Source of the DNA: Blastococcus sp. CT_GayMR20
GTDB taxonomy: Bacteria > Actinomycetota > Actinomycetes > Mycobacteriales > Geodermatophilaceae
Assembly (NCBI RefSeq): GCF_004570345.1
Contig: NZ_SPQM01000036.1
Coordinates: forward strand, 1 to 38,085
Length of the DNA: 38,085 nt
Direction: 5' to 3'
This document shows, piece after piece, positions 7,780 to 15,719 of this stretch (position 1 is the first letter of the stretch; each line of letters begins with the position of its first letter). A program made the position numbers and the translations under genes. The notes below the pieces were generated by a model. That model did not search any database, was not told where the DNA came from, and saw only the letters and a list, made by a program, of their open reading frames with translations.

Positions 7780-8264
7780 CGGGGCAATAACGATTCAGTC
7801 ACAGTAGCTCCCGCAGTCACCGTAAGTGCCGACGCCGACGCGGACGGTTCTTACAGTCGCTGCAGTTCCATCCGGGAGCACCGGCGCGCGCTCCTCCGGA
7901 TCGAGTCGTACGGCCCCCGGTCACACCGGACCGAGGGGGCGGCGGCCTGCCCGGGGGAGGCGGACCGGCGATTCCGGCGGAGCCCGTCGAGGATCCGTGT
8001 CATCAGACAACGGTCGCTCCGGTCGTGCCCAGCGACCGGACGTCCGGCCCGAAGATGCGGCGATTCCGCGAGGCGTCCGCCGGCGCTGACCCGGTTGGGG
8101 GATCGACGCTGAGAGGACCCCGTCCTCCCCACCCTTCGCACGCTCAGGGTGGGACCCGGGACGCGGCCATACCGAGGTGGGATGCTGGGTCGGGACCGCG
8201 GCAGTGGCGCGGCGGTCCGGACCCCGTCCGACCGGCACGGGGCGGCGGTTCCGGGAGGCTGTGC
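7780..8264. other. 485-bp non-coding region with several stem-loops
   Basis: No convincing gene. Three inverted repeats stand out. One is an imperfect stem at 7870-7901 with ATCCGG/CCGGAT ends. The second has GCCCCC (7913-7918) pairing with GGGGGC (7935-7940). The third is a perfect 8-bp stem, CGGTCGCT (8011-8018) with AGCGACCG (8031-8038), around a 12-base loop. One or more may end the kal operon transcript; none has a U-run. Short frames here lack ribosome-binding sites and recognisable proteins. The last bases (GGGAGG at 8253-8258) form the lnt ribosome-binding site. Confidence 0.5.
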
Positions 8265-9902
8265 GTGCCGGCAGGACATGGTGGGCCGGTCACCGGCACG
8301 CTCCCACGGCCGGCCGGCCCCTCGTCGTCCCCGCCCCCGGTCCGGGGCGGACGGCGCCGTCCCTGGCGCACGCTGCTCGCGCTGGCGGGCGGGCTCGTGC
8401 TGGTCCTCGCCTTCCCCGGCTGGTCGCTGCCGTTCCTCGCGGTGCTCGGCCCCGCGGCACTCGCCCTCGCCGTCCGCGGCGAGCGGTTCCGGTCCGGCCT
8501 GTGGCTCGGGCTGGTCTTCGGTCTCGCGTTCTTCGTGCCGCTGCTGTCCTGGAGCGGCACCTACGTCGGCTCCTTCCCGTGGCTGGCGCTCGGCGTCTTC
8601 CAGGCCTCCTACCTCGCCCTCCTCGGCGGTGCCTCCGCGCTGACGTCGCGGCTGCGGTGGTGGCCGCTGTGGACGGCGTCCCTGTGGGTCGCGGCCGAGG
8701 CCCTGCGCGGGCGGTTCCCGTTCGGCGGCTTCCCCTGGGGACGGCTGGGCTTCAGCCAGACCGACGGCCCGCTGCTCGCCCTGGCGGCCTACGGCGGCGT
8801 CCCCCTCGTCAGCTTCGCCGTCGCCCTGATCGGCACGCTGCTGGCCGCGGGGGTCCTCGCCCTGCTCCGTGCCTGGTCCGCCCCCTCGCGCGGCCCCGGA
8901 CTGCGCTCGGCGGCGGCGGCCCTCGCCGTCGCTCTGGCCGTGCCGCTGGCGGGCGCGCTCGCGTGGCTGCCGCTGCCCGGGCCGTCGCTGACCGAGGGCG
9001 GGCCGACGTCGACCGTCGCGATCATCCAGGGCGACGTCCCGCGGGCCGGGCTGGAGTTCAACGCCCAGCGCCGGGCGGTCCTCGACAACCATGTGCAGCG
9101 GACCCTCGAGCTGGCGGAGCGGGTGGCAGCGGGGGAGCAGCCCCGACCGGACGTGGTCGTGTGGCCCGAGAACAGCTCCGACATCGACCCGTTCACCAAC
9201 GCCGACGCGGCCCGGCAGATCGACCGGGCGGCCCGGGCCGTCGACGCGCCGATCCTCGTCGGCGCGGTCGTGGAGGGTCCGGGCGAGTTGATCAGCAACA
9301 CCGCCGTGGTCTGGGACCCCGTGGACGGCCCGGGCGACACCTACGTCAAGCGCCATCCGGTGCCCTTCGCCGAGTACATCCCGCAGCGTGCGTTCTTCCG
9401 CCTGTTCAGCGACAAGGTCGATCTGGTCCGGCGCGACTTCGCCGCCGGCGACGAGGTCGGGGTCCTCGACGTGGGCGGGGTGCGGCTGGGCGACCTCATC
9501 TGCTTCGAGGTGGTCTACGACGGACTCACCCACGACGTCGTCGACGGCGGCGCCGGGATGATCGTCGTCCAGACCAACAACGCGACGTTCGGCTACACCG
9601 ACGAGAGCGAGCAGCAGCTCGCCCTGAGCCGGCTTCGAGCCGTCGAGCACGGCCGCAGCGTCGTCATCGCCGCCACCAGCGGAATCTCCGCGGTCGTCGC
9701 CCCCGACGGGTCCGTCGTCCGTTCGACGGAGCTCTTCGAGCCGGCGGTGTTCGTCGAGGAGATCGCCTCGCGCGACTCGAGGACGATCGCGCTCCGGCTG
9801 GGGGCCGCACCGGAGTGGGCGCTGACCGCGCTCGGCACCGGCGCCCTGCTCGTCGCCGCGGTGCCCCGGCTGGCGCGGCGACGCACGGCGGCGCCGCGAT
9901 GA
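8265..9902 (+). CDS. lnt: apolipoprotein N-acyltransferase
   Basis: Membrane enzyme that N-acylates the amino-terminal cysteine of lipoproteins. The N-terminal part has several hydrophobic segments (about residues 35-235), followed by a nitrilase-type domain. The expected catalytic triad is present: E302 in WPENSS, K362 in YVKRHPVPFAEY and C413 in LICFEVVYD. The 545-residue length is normal. The frame is open further upstream, but GTG 8265 is preferred because GGGAGG lies 6 bp before it. It overlaps ppm1 by 4 bp (ATGA). In mycobacteria the two activities sit in one polypeptide (Ppm1); here they are two coupled genes, suggesting that the proteins may work as a pair in the membrane. Confidence 0.93.
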   Translation: MPAGHGGPVTGTLPRPAGPSSSPPPVRGGRRRPWRTLLALAGGLVLVLAFPGWSLPFLAVLGPAALALAVRGERFRSGLWLGLVFGLAFFVPLLSWSGTYVGSFPWLALGVFQASYLALLGGASALTSRLRWWPLWTASLWVAAEALRGRFPFGGFPWGRLGFSQTDGPLLALAAYGGVPLVSFAVALIGTLLAAGVLALLRAWSAPSRGPGLRSAAAALAVALAVPLAGALAWLPLPGPSLTEGGPTSTVAIIQGDVPRAGLEFNAQRRAVLDNHVQRTLELAERVAAGEQPRPDVVVWPENSSDIDPFTNADAARQIDRAARAVDAPILVGAVVEGPGELISNTAVVWDPVDGPGDTYVKRHPVPFAEYIPQRAFFRLFSDKVDLVRRDFAAGDEVGVLDVGGVRLGDLICFEVVYDGLTHDVVDGGAGMIVVQTNNATFGYTDESEQQLALSRLRAVEHGRSVVIAATSGISAVVAPDGSVVRSTELFEPAVFVEEIASRDSRTIALRLGAAPEWALTALGTGALLVAAVPRLARRRTAAPR

Positions 9903-10669
9903 GCGACCGCGTGCTGGTCATCGTGCCGACGTACAACGAGATCGAGAACCTCGGGCGGATCCTGGACCGCCTGCACGCCAGCGTCCCCGGTGCGCACGCG
10001 CTGGTGGTCGACGACGGGTCACCGGACGGCACCGGGGAACTGGCCGACGAGCTGGCCGCCGCCGACCCCCGGGTGCACGTGCTCCGGCGGACCGCGAAGA
10101 ACGGGCTGGGGGCGGCCTACATCGCCGGGTTCCGCTGGGCGCGGGCCAACGGCTTCGACGTGGTCGTGGAGATGGACGCCGACGGCTCGCACTCCCCCGA
10201 GCAGTTGCCGCACCTGCTCGCCGCCCTGGAGGACGCCGACCTCGTGCTCGGGTCGCGGTACGTGCCCGGGGGAGAGGTGACCGACTGGCCGGCCCACCGG
10301 CTGCTGCTGTCGCGGGCGGGCAACCGCTACACCCGCTGGGCGCTGCGCCTGCCGCTCAGCGACGCGACCGGAGGTTTCCGGGCCGCACGGGCGGAGTTGA
10401 TCGACCGGCTGCCCTTCGACGACGTCGCCAGCCAGGGGTACTGCTTCCAGGTCGACTGGGCCTGGCGGGCGGTGCGCGCCGGTGCCCGGGTCACCGAGGT
10501 GCCCATCACTTTCTCCGAGCGCACGTTCGGCAGGAGCAAGATGAGCGGCTCGATCGTTGGGGAGGCATGGATACGGGTCACCGTGTGGGGTCTGCAGGAC
10601 CGGCTGGCCGACTGGCTGCCGGGCAGGGTCCGCCGTCCCGGCGCGCAGAGAGGCAGACCTCGTGAGTGA
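9899..10669 (+). CDS. ppm1: polyprenol monophosphomannose synthase
   Basis: A GT2-family glycosyltransferase of 256 residues that transfers mannose from GDP-mannose to polyprenyl phosphate, supplying the lipid-linked mannose donor for lipoglycan and protein mannosylation. Features are the N-terminal nucleotide-binding start VLVIVPTYNEIENL, the VVDDGSPDGT motif, the metal-binding EMDADGSHSPEQLP (D93 and D95) and the acceptor-side SGSIVGEAWIRVT near the C-terminus. It resembles the soluble catalytic domain of mycobacterial Ppm1, with no large membrane extension. ATG 9899 overlaps lnt; the stop overlaps the fxsA start by 8 bp. An order of lnt/ppm1, fxsA, then convergent rbpA resembles M. tuberculosis Rv2050-Rv2053c. 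Confidence 0.92.
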   Translation: MSDRVLVIVPTYNEIENLGRILDRLHASVPGAHALVVDDGSPDGTGELADELAAADPRVHVLRRTAKNGLGAAYIAGFRWARANGFDVVVEMDADGSHSPEQLPHLLAALEDADLVLGSRYVPGGEVTDWPAHRLLLSRAGNRYTRWALRLPLSDATGGFRAARAELIDRLPFDDVASQGYCFQVDWAWRAVRAGARVTEVPITFSERTFGRSKMSGSIVGEAWIRVTVWGLQDRLADWLPGRVRRPGAQRGRPRE

Positions 10670-11180
10670 CGTCGTCGGACGACGGGTGCGGCTGTTCGCC
10701 GGCCTGCTGGTGCTCGCCGAGCTGATCGTGTTCGTCCTCGTGGCCGCCTGGATCGGGCTGGGCTGGACGATCCTGGCCACCCTCGCCACCAGCGTGATCG
10801 GCTGGATCCTGCTCGCCCGCCAGGGCACGCGCGCCCTCGCCGACCTCCGCGACCGGGCGCGCTCGCGGCAGCCGGCCGGCCGGGAGCTCGGGGACGCCGG
10901 GCTGGTGGCCGCGGGCGGTCTGCTCATGGTGCTGCCCGGGTTCATCGGCGACGTCGTCGGGCTGCTGTGCCTGCTGCCCGGCACACGCTCGCTGGTCCGC
11001 GGGGCGCTGACGTCCGTCGTCCTCGCGCGGCTACCCGACCGGTTCCGTGGCCCGGTGCGGGCCCGCAGCGTCCGGGTCGAGCAGGTCGGCGGCTACGGCA
11101 GCGGCAGCACGCGGGCCGCACCGCTGGTCATCGAGGGCGAGGTCGTCCGCGACACCCCGCCGGAGCGCCCTGCCCCCTGA
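10662..11180 (+). CDS. FxsA family membrane protein
   Basis: A 172-residue FxsA-family (PF04186) protein. The N-terminal third has two hydrophobic segments (about residues 8-50), followed by a short basic/polar stretch (RQGTRALADLRDRARS) and another hydrophobic segment around LVAAGGLLMVLPGFIGDVVGLL. That layout, with the GW-LLARQG and PGF-GD signatures, is typical of the family. E. coli FxsA relates to phage T7 exclusion by F, but the cellular role in actinobacteria is unknown. GTG 10662 lies inside the 3' end of ppm1 (8-bp overlap), so it is translationally coupled. The stop codon lies at the start of a 13-bp tandem repeat. Confidence 0.88.
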   Translation: MSDVVGRRVRLFAGLLVLAELIVFVLVAAWIGLGWTILATLATSVIGWILLARQGTRALADLRDRARSRQPAGRELGDAGLVAAGGLLMVLPGFIGDVVGLLCLLPGTRSLVRGALTSVVLARLPDRFRGPVRARSVRVEQVGGYGSGSTRAAPLVIEGEVVRDTPPERPAP

Positions 11181-11220
11181 TGCGGCCCCCTGATGCGGCC
11201 CCCTGATGCGGCCCCCCTGA
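11178..11220. repeat. 13-bp tandem repeat, three copies, at the fxsA stop
   Basis: The unit TGCGGCCCCCTGA occurs at 11181-11193 and 11194-11206, and again with one extra C at 11207-11220. It is preceded by a partial copy that includes the fxsA stop. Each unit ends in TGA and the unit length is not a multiple of 3, so stops occur in different frames. Array length can vary without changing FxsA. Confidence 0.9.
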
Positions 11221-11226
11221 CACGCG

Positions 11227-11260
11227 GAACGGCCCCGGTGGAGATCCACCGGGGCCGTTC
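11227..11260. terminator. strong hairpin, probable bidirectional terminator
   Basis: A perfect 16-bp inverted repeat (11227-11242 with 11245-11260) around a 2-base centre, starting GAACGGCCCCGG and ending CCGGGGCCGTTC. It lies between the convergent fxsA and rbpA genes. There is no long U-run, as is common for actinobacterial terminators. Confidence 0.88.
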
Positions 11261-11265
11261 TGCTG

Positions 11266-11315
11266 CCCCTCTGCAGGGTCCGCGCCGAGCTTGCGAGGCG
11301 TGGGGGGCAGAGGGG
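11266..11315 (-). terminator. hairpin just downstream of rbpA
   Basis: CCCCTCTGC (11266-11274) pairs with GCAGAGGGG (11307-11315). The intervening 32 bases can form an inner CGCC/GGCG stem. It begins 7 bases after the rbpA stop on the minus strand, which fits an rbpA terminator working with the neighbouring 16-bp stem. Confidence 0.6.
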
Positions 11316-11322
11316 TCCTTTC

Positions 11323-11667
11323 TCAGCTGGCGCGGGTACGCCGGCCGCGGAGCACGTCGAGGCGCTCGGCGAGCACCTCTTCGAGGTCCTCCACGGAACG
11401 GCGCTCGAGGAGCATGTCCCAGTGGGTGCGCGGCGGCTTGACCTTCTTCGGTGCCGGCTCGGCACCGCCCACGAGCTTGGCGGCACCACCGTCGAACTTG
11501 CACTCCCACGTGTCGGGGAGCTCGGCGTCGTCGGCGAAGGGCACGGTGAACAGGTGGCCGGACGGGCACCGGTACTCGGCGTACTGCCGCTCGATCGGTG
11601 CGGTGTTCCGCTCGGTCTCGTAGCTGACGCTGCCCAGTCGGCTGCCGCGCAGGGAACGCTCGCCCAT
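11323..11667 (-). CDS. rbpA: RNA polymerase-binding protein RbpA
   Basis: An actinobacterial transcription factor that binds RNA polymerase and the principal sigma factor and stabilises the open complex. The 114 residues show the family parts in order: the N-terminal tail (MGERSLRGSRLGS), the core domain with YRCPSGHLFTVPFA and WECKFDGG (a Cys pair that may hold zinc), the basic linker PKKVKPPR, and the sigma-interaction helix region THWDMLLERRSVEDLEEVL. The frame continues upstream, but ATG 11667 matches the conserved N-terminus and is preceded by AGAGGACGG. It is convergent with fxsA and separated by strong hairpins. A SigR-type promoter is predicted upstream, as known for Streptomyces rbpA. 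Confidence 0.96.
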   Translation of the reverse strand: MGERSLRGSRLGSVSYETERNTAPIERQYAEYRCPSGHLFTVPFADDAELPDTWECKFDGGAAKLVGGAEPAPKKVKPPRTHWDMLLERRSVEDLEEVLAERLDVLRGRRTRAS

Positions 11668-11755
11668 GGCACACCGTCCTCTCGTTCGTATGTCGGTCGT
11701 GGCTCGAAGTCCGGCCATGGGGCCCATACCCACGCACCAGGGAGTCACCGTGAAG

Positions 11756-11781
11756 AACGACAGAAATCGCAGAAGGATTCC
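11756..11781 (-). promoter_or_regulatory. SigR/SigH-type promoter for rbpA
   Basis: On the minus strand GGAAT (11781-11777) is followed by exactly 18 bases and then GTT (11758-11756). This matches the GGAAT-N18-GTT consensus of thiol-stress sigma factors SigR/SigH, about 90 bases upstream of the rbpA start. Streptomyces coelicolor rbpA is known to have a SigR-dependent promoter. The motif is short, so chance remains possible. Confidence 0.6.
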
Positions 11782-11856
11782 GTCGAAACAGTGGTTCATC
11801 ATCGCATGGGATCAGATCGCCGGACGGACTGCCCCCCGTAGGGGTGAGAGCGCAGG

Positions 11857-12606
11857 TCAGGGGAGGGCGAGCTGGCCGGGGCCCGCGGGCGTGGGGCCGA
11901 GTTCCCCCCGCACGTAGTGCCGCCGGCAGAGCACCTGGTAGCGGACGGCAGGGGAGGACCCCGCCCCCGTCCCGGGCAGCTCCGCGGGTGCGGTGTCGGC
12001 CACCACGACCGTCTCGCCGGACCGCACCATCGCGCCGTCGACGACGCGGGCGTTGAGCAGCCCGGGGAGGCCGCACCAGCAGAGGACCTCCACCTGGATC
12101 CGCTGGACGTCGTCGGCGACCTCCAGCAGCCGCTGGGTGCCGGGGAACAGCCGGGCGCGGAAGTCGGTGGTGAGCCCGAAGGCGTAGACGTCGACGTGCC
12201 AGCCGTCGACGAGGCCGGCGAGCTGGTCGACCTGCCCGGCCGTCAGGAACTGCGCCTCGTCGACGATCAGGTAGTCCACCCGGTGCCCGCCGGCCCAGCG
12301 CCCGCGCACCAGCGACCGCAGGTCGGTGCCGGCGTCGATCTCGACCGCGTCGCGGGAGAGCCCGACCCGCGAGCTGATCCTGGGCTCCGCCGAGCGGTCG
12401 CCCTGGGTGACCAGGAGCCCGTGCCGCCCCTGCCGGGCCTGGTTGTGGTCCACCTGCAGGGCCAGGGTCGACTTCCCGCAGTCCATCGGACCGTGGAAGA
12501 ACCGCAGGTGCGCCGGTGCGGGGTACCGGCGCCGGTCGCCGGAGGCCGGCACGGAGTTCGGCGCCGGGTCGAGCGGGACGGGCTCCGCGGGGTCGACCGG
12601 CGTCAC
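11857..12606 (-). CDS. tdk: thymidine kinase
   Basis: Phosphorylates thymidine in the pyrimidine salvage pathway (type II thymidine kinase family). The P-loop is FHGPMDCGKSTLALQ (GPMDCGKS at 39-46), the Walker-B-like motif is YLIVDEAQFL (DEAQ 116-119), and the late CWCG and CRRHY cysteines would form the structural zinc site. The 249 residues include about 30 extra N-terminal residues rich in Pro. GTG 12606 overlaps the upstream MFS gene stop by 4 bp (GTGA). The P-loop MDCGKST variant, differing from MFSGKT of enteric enzymes, is one I associate with actinobacterial proteins. About 190 bp of non-coding DNA separate it from rbpA downstream. Confidence 0.88.
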   Translation of the reverse strand: MTPVDPAEPVPLDPAPNSVPASGDRRRYPAPAHLRFFHGPMDCGKSTLALQVDHNQARQGRHGLLVTQGDRSAEPRISSRVGLSRDAVEIDAGTDLRSLVRGRWAGGHRVDYLIVDEAQFLTAGQVDQLAGLVDGWHVDVYAFGLTTDFRARLFPGTQRLLEVADDVQRIQVEVLCWCGLPGLLNARVVDGAMVRSGETVVVADTAPAELPGTGAGSSPAVRYQVLCRRHYVRGELGPTPAGPGQLALP

Positions 12607-13964
12607 AGCCGCTCCGGCGGCACGTTGCCGGCCGCGACGACCGCTCGGCGCATGGGCAGCAGCGCCAGCGCGATGAACCCGGCCACGAAGAAGATCACCA
12701 GGCTGACGATGGCCAGCCGGTAGGAACCGGTCAGCTGGAAGGTCAGCCCGAACGCCAGCGGCCCGAGCCAGCTGGTGCCGCGGTCGCTGATCTCGTAGAA
12801 GCCGTAGTACTCGGCCTCCTTGCCGGCCGGGATGAGCTGGCTGAACAGCGACCGGGACAGCGCCTGCGTGCCGCCCTGCACCAGCCCGATGACGGCGGCG
12901 AGCGCGTAGAACTGCGCCACCGCGCCCTCCTGGAGGAAGAACGCCGCACCGATCACGCCGATCCACGCCACCAGGGCGCCCAGGACGACGCGCTTCGCGC
13001 CGTAGCGACCGGCGAGGCGTCCGAGGCCCAGTGCCCCGGCGATCGCGACCACCTGGACCATGAGGATCGCGCCGGTGAGCACCGACTGCTCCAGCCCCAG
13101 TTCCTCGGTCGCGTAGGTCGCCGACAGCGAGATGACCGTCTGGACGCCGTCGTTGAAGAGCAGGTAGGCGCCGAGGAACCACAGCGTGAGCGGGAAGGCC
13201 CGCATCTCCCGCATCGTCCGCGCCAGCTGGCGGAAGCTGCTCCGCGACCGGCCGGCGGACTCGCGGACCGGGCGGTTGCGCAGCCGGGACACCGTGAAGA
13301 CGGTGAAGGCGCCCCACCACAACCCGGCCGTCGCCAGGCAGATCCGGACCGCCTCGCCGGTGGTCAGGCCGAGCGACTCCGCCGACAGCACGATCCCCAG
13401 GTGGACGGCGAGCAGCAGCGCCCCGCCGACGTAGCCGAACGCCCAGCCGCGGCTGGAGACGGCGTCGCGCTCGTCCGGCCCGGCCAGGTCGGGCAGCCAG
13501 GAGTAGTAGACGACCGTGGCGGCGCCGAAGCTGATGTTCGCGACGACGAACAGGACGGCGGCCAGCAGCCACCGCCCGTCGCCGGCGAAGTAGAGGGCGG
13601 TGGTGGCGAGCGCGCCGAGGAAGGCGAAGCCGCCCAGCAGCTCGCGCTTGCGGCCGCTGCGGTCGGCGACTGCGCCGGCCAGCGGCAGGAAGAGCACCTG
13701 CAGCAGCACCGACGCCGACAGCACGTACGAGAACCAGCTGCCGGCGGCGATCGACAGACCGAGGAACGACAGCCGCTCGTCGGGGCCGGCGGCGTCCTCG
13801 GCGATCGCGGTCAGGTACGGACCGAGGAAGACGGTCGTCACCGAGGTGTTGAAGACCGACATCGCCCAGTCGTAGGAGTACCAGCCGAAGCGCTCGCGCT
13901 TCAGGTCGCGGTCGACGGGCGGAACGGCGGGCCCGGCTCCGGCGGTGGGCGGCGCGGTGGTCAC
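12603..13964 (-). CDS. MFS transporter, UMF1/Atg22-like
   Basis: A 453-residue integral membrane permease of the major facilitator superfamily with about 12 hydrophobic segments. The start of the mature part, FGWYSYDWAMSVFNTSVTTVFLGPYL, is characteristic of the UMF1 family (related to yeast Atg22). A second-half signature is EAEYYGFYEISDRGTSWLGPL. Bacterial substrates of this family are not established. GTG 13964 opens the frame and is followed by a Pro/Ala-rich cytoplasmic N-terminus of about 20 residues. It overlaps tdk by 4 bp, so the two are translationally coupled; a nucleoside-related cargo is tempting but not supported by any motif. Confidence 0.85.
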   Translation of the reverse strand: MTTAPPTAGAGPAVPPVDRDLKRERFGWYSYDWAMSVFNTSVTTVFLGPYLTAIAEDAAGPDERLSFLGLSIAAGSWFSYVLSASVLLQVLFLPLAGAVADRSGRKRELLGGFAFLGALATTALYFAGDGRWLLAAVLFVVANISFGAATVVYYSWLPDLAGPDERDAVSSRGWAFGYVGGALLLAVHLGIVLSAESLGLTTGEAVRICLATAGLWWGAFTVFTVSRLRNRPVRESAGRSRSSFRQLARTMREMRAFPLTLWFLGAYLLFNDGVQTVISLSATYATEELGLEQSVLTGAILMVQVVAIAGALGLGRLAGRYGAKRVVLGALVAWIGVIGAAFFLQEGAVAQFYALAAVIGLVQGGTQALSRSLFSQLIPAGKEAEYYGFYEISDRGTSWLGPLAFGLTFQLTGSYRLAIVSLVIFFVAGFIALALLPMRRAVVAAGNVPPERL

Positions 13965-14043
13965 GGCCGCAGGTTCTCAGCCGCCGCACGGCCGGTCCAG
14001 CACCGGGGGGTCTCGATGCCCGCATGTCCTCCGTCCGGGGGCC

Positions 14044-14937
14044 TCACGGGACGTCGTCCGGGACGACGCCGCCCGGGAAGGCGGCGACGGCGGTCGTCGG
14101 CCGCGTCCGGTCGACGAAGTGCGGGCGGTCGCGCTCGTCGGCGCGCAGCGGCACCAGGCCCCGGGTGATGGCCGCGGTGATCCGGTAGCGCGCGCGGTTG
14201 GCGTCGCCGACGCGCCCCATCTGCAGGTCGTCGAGCTGCACCGGCGGACCGACGTGCACCTTGAGGGCCGGCCGGCGGATGACGGCCCGCAGGACGGTGC
14301 GCAGCTTCCCCCAGTCGTTGCCGTACTGCAGCACCTCGTGCGCGCCCCACTGGCTGACCGGGATCACCGGCACGCCGAGGCCGAGGGCGAGCCGAGCCAT
14401 GCCGGTGCGGCCGCGCTCCGGCCAGCCGTCCGGGGTCAGCCCCACCCGCCCCTCCGGATAGGCGACGACGTGCCCGCCCTGCACGAGGGCCACCTCGGTG
14501 ACGCGCACGGCGTGGCGGGCGAGTTCGGTGCCGCGCTCGACGCGGATCGCGCCGGTGCGTTCGAGCAGCGGGCCGGCGATCGGCGCGGAGATGATGCCGC
14601 CGGTCGCCATGATGCGGGGCATCGCGCCGGCCTTGTGCAGCGCGACCGCGATGACGAACGGGTCGAAGTCGCCGATGTGGTTCGTGGCGAACAGCAGCGG
14701 CCCGTCCCGGAGCTCCGCGGGGATGCCGCCGGTGACCTCGACGCGGCCGAAGATGCTCACCAGCCAGGAGAAGTTGCGGAGCAGAAACCGCCAGAACCAC
14801 CACGGGGGCGCGACGGCGATCGCCATCTCCCGGGCGAACCACTCGGGGTCGTCGGGCTTCACCAGCCGCGCGAGGTCGTCCGGGAGCGGTGGGGCCGTCG
14901 GGCGCCAGTCGCGCAGCCGCGCGCCGAGTCGGCTCAC
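14044..14937 (-). CDS. lysophospholipid acyltransferase family protein (PlsC-like)
   Basis: A 297-residue acyltransferase with the HX4D catalytic motif in NHIGDFDPF and the downstream acceptor-binding motif YPEGRVGL, in place of the usual FPEGTRS. Membrane-anchoring hydrophobic sequence precedes it (WWFWRFLLRNFSWLVSIFG). PlsC-type enzymes transfer acyl groups to lysophosphatidate or related acceptors at the cytoplasmic membrane; the acceptor here is unknown. GTG 14937 overlaps the stop of the upstream glycerophosphodiester phosphodiesterase gene by 4 bp. The pairing suggests linked phospholipid breakdown and rebuilding. The C-terminal 40 residues beyond the domain have no visible motif. Confidence 0.87.
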   Translation of the reverse strand: MSRLGARLRDWRPTAPPLPDDLARLVKPDDPEWFAREMAIAVAPPWWFWRFLLRNFSWLVSIFGRVEVTGGIPAELRDGPLLFATNHIGDFDPFVIAVALHKAGAMPRIMATGGIISAPIAGPLLERTGAIRVERGTELARHAVRVTEVALVQGGHVVAYPEGRVGLTPDGWPERGRTGMARLALGLGVPVIPVSQWGAHEVLQYGNDWGKLRTVLRAVIRRPALKVHVGPPVQLDDLQMGRVGDANRARYRITAAITRGLVPLRADERDRPHFVDRTRPTTAVAAFPGGVVPDDVP

Positions 14938-15710
14938 CGGGGGGTCCACTCGCCGCGCTTCTCCAGCAGCTCGCGGAGCATCGCGGGCCGGTCCGTCATG
15001 ATGCCGTCGACCCCCAGGTCCAGCATCGCGGTGGTCTCCTCGGGGGTGTCGACCGTCCAGACGTGCACCTGCAGACCGCGGGCGTGGGCGGCGGCGATGA
15101 ACCGCTCGTCGACCAGCGCGCGCCCGCCGAGCTGCAGCGGCACCTGGGCGCAGCCGGCCTGCATGCGGACCAGACCTGCCGCGCGCGGCGAGTACGACGA
15201 CAGCCGGAGCGCGGCGACGCCCCGCGGGCCCAGGGAGGTGCAGAGCGACGGGCCGAAGAGCCGGCGCGCGGCGGCGACGCGCGCGTCGGAGAACGAGCCG
15301 ACGCAGATGCGGTCGACCACGCCGAGCCGGCGGACGGTCCGCACGAGCGGCGCGAGCACACCGGCGGCCTTGATGTCGAGGTTGAAGCGGACGTCGGGCC
15401 AGGCGCCCAGGAGGTCCTCGAGCCGCAGGATCGGCTCCCGCCCGCCGATCCGGGCCTCCGACACCTCGGCCCAGGTCAGGTGCTCGATCCGACCCGTGCG
15501 GTCGGTGACCCGCCCCAGCGTGCCGTCGTGGAGGACCACGAGGACGCCGTCCGCCGTCACCCGGACGTCGGTCTCGAGGTAGCGGTAGCCGAGATCCACG
15601 CAGGCCTGGAAGGCCGGCATCGTGTTCTCGAGGTGCTCGATCGCGCCGCCACGGTGCGCCATGGCGATGGGGGTGGGCCCGTCGAGGAAGGCGAAGCGCG
15701 AACCGGGCAC
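14934..15710 (-). CDS. glycerophosphodiester phosphodiesterase
   Basis: A 258-residue GDPD-family TIM-barrel enzyme that hydrolyses glycerophosphodiesters to glycerol 3-phosphate plus alcohol. The N-terminal motif MAHRGGAIEHLENTMPAF carries the conserved HRG...ENT catalytic elements. YRYLETDVRVTADGVLVVLHD gives the ExD metal ligands and the second catalytic His. The C-terminus has VHVWTVDTPEE and LGVDGIMTDRP, both typical of the family. There is no signal peptide, so it is probably cytoplasmic. Start GTG 15710 lies 9 bp after the stop of the aminotransferase gene, and the stop overlaps the PlsC-like gene. Confidence 0.93.
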   Translation of the reverse strand: MPGSRFAFLDGPTPIAMAHRGGAIEHLENTMPAFQACVDLGYRYLETDVRVTADGVLVVLHDGTLGRVTDRTGRIEHLTWAEVSEARIGGREPILRLEDLLGAWPDVRFNLDIKAAGVLAPLVRTVRRLGVVDRICVGSFSDARVAAARRLFGPSLCTSLGPRGVAALRLSSYSPRAAGLVRMQAGCAQVPLQLGGRALVDERFIAAAHARGLQVHVWTVDTPEETTAMLDLGVDGIMTDRPAMLRELLEKRGEWTPR

Positions 15711-15719
15711 GTCGCCACG

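Noticed and set aside
7921..8238. Minus-strand open frame in the kal-lnt gap
   Set aside because: Arg/Pro-rich, no ribosome-binding site, no family; position fits a non-coding region.
11178..11220. CRISPR-like repeat
   Set aside because: Units are only 13 bp and directly adjacent with no spacers; a simple tandem repeat.
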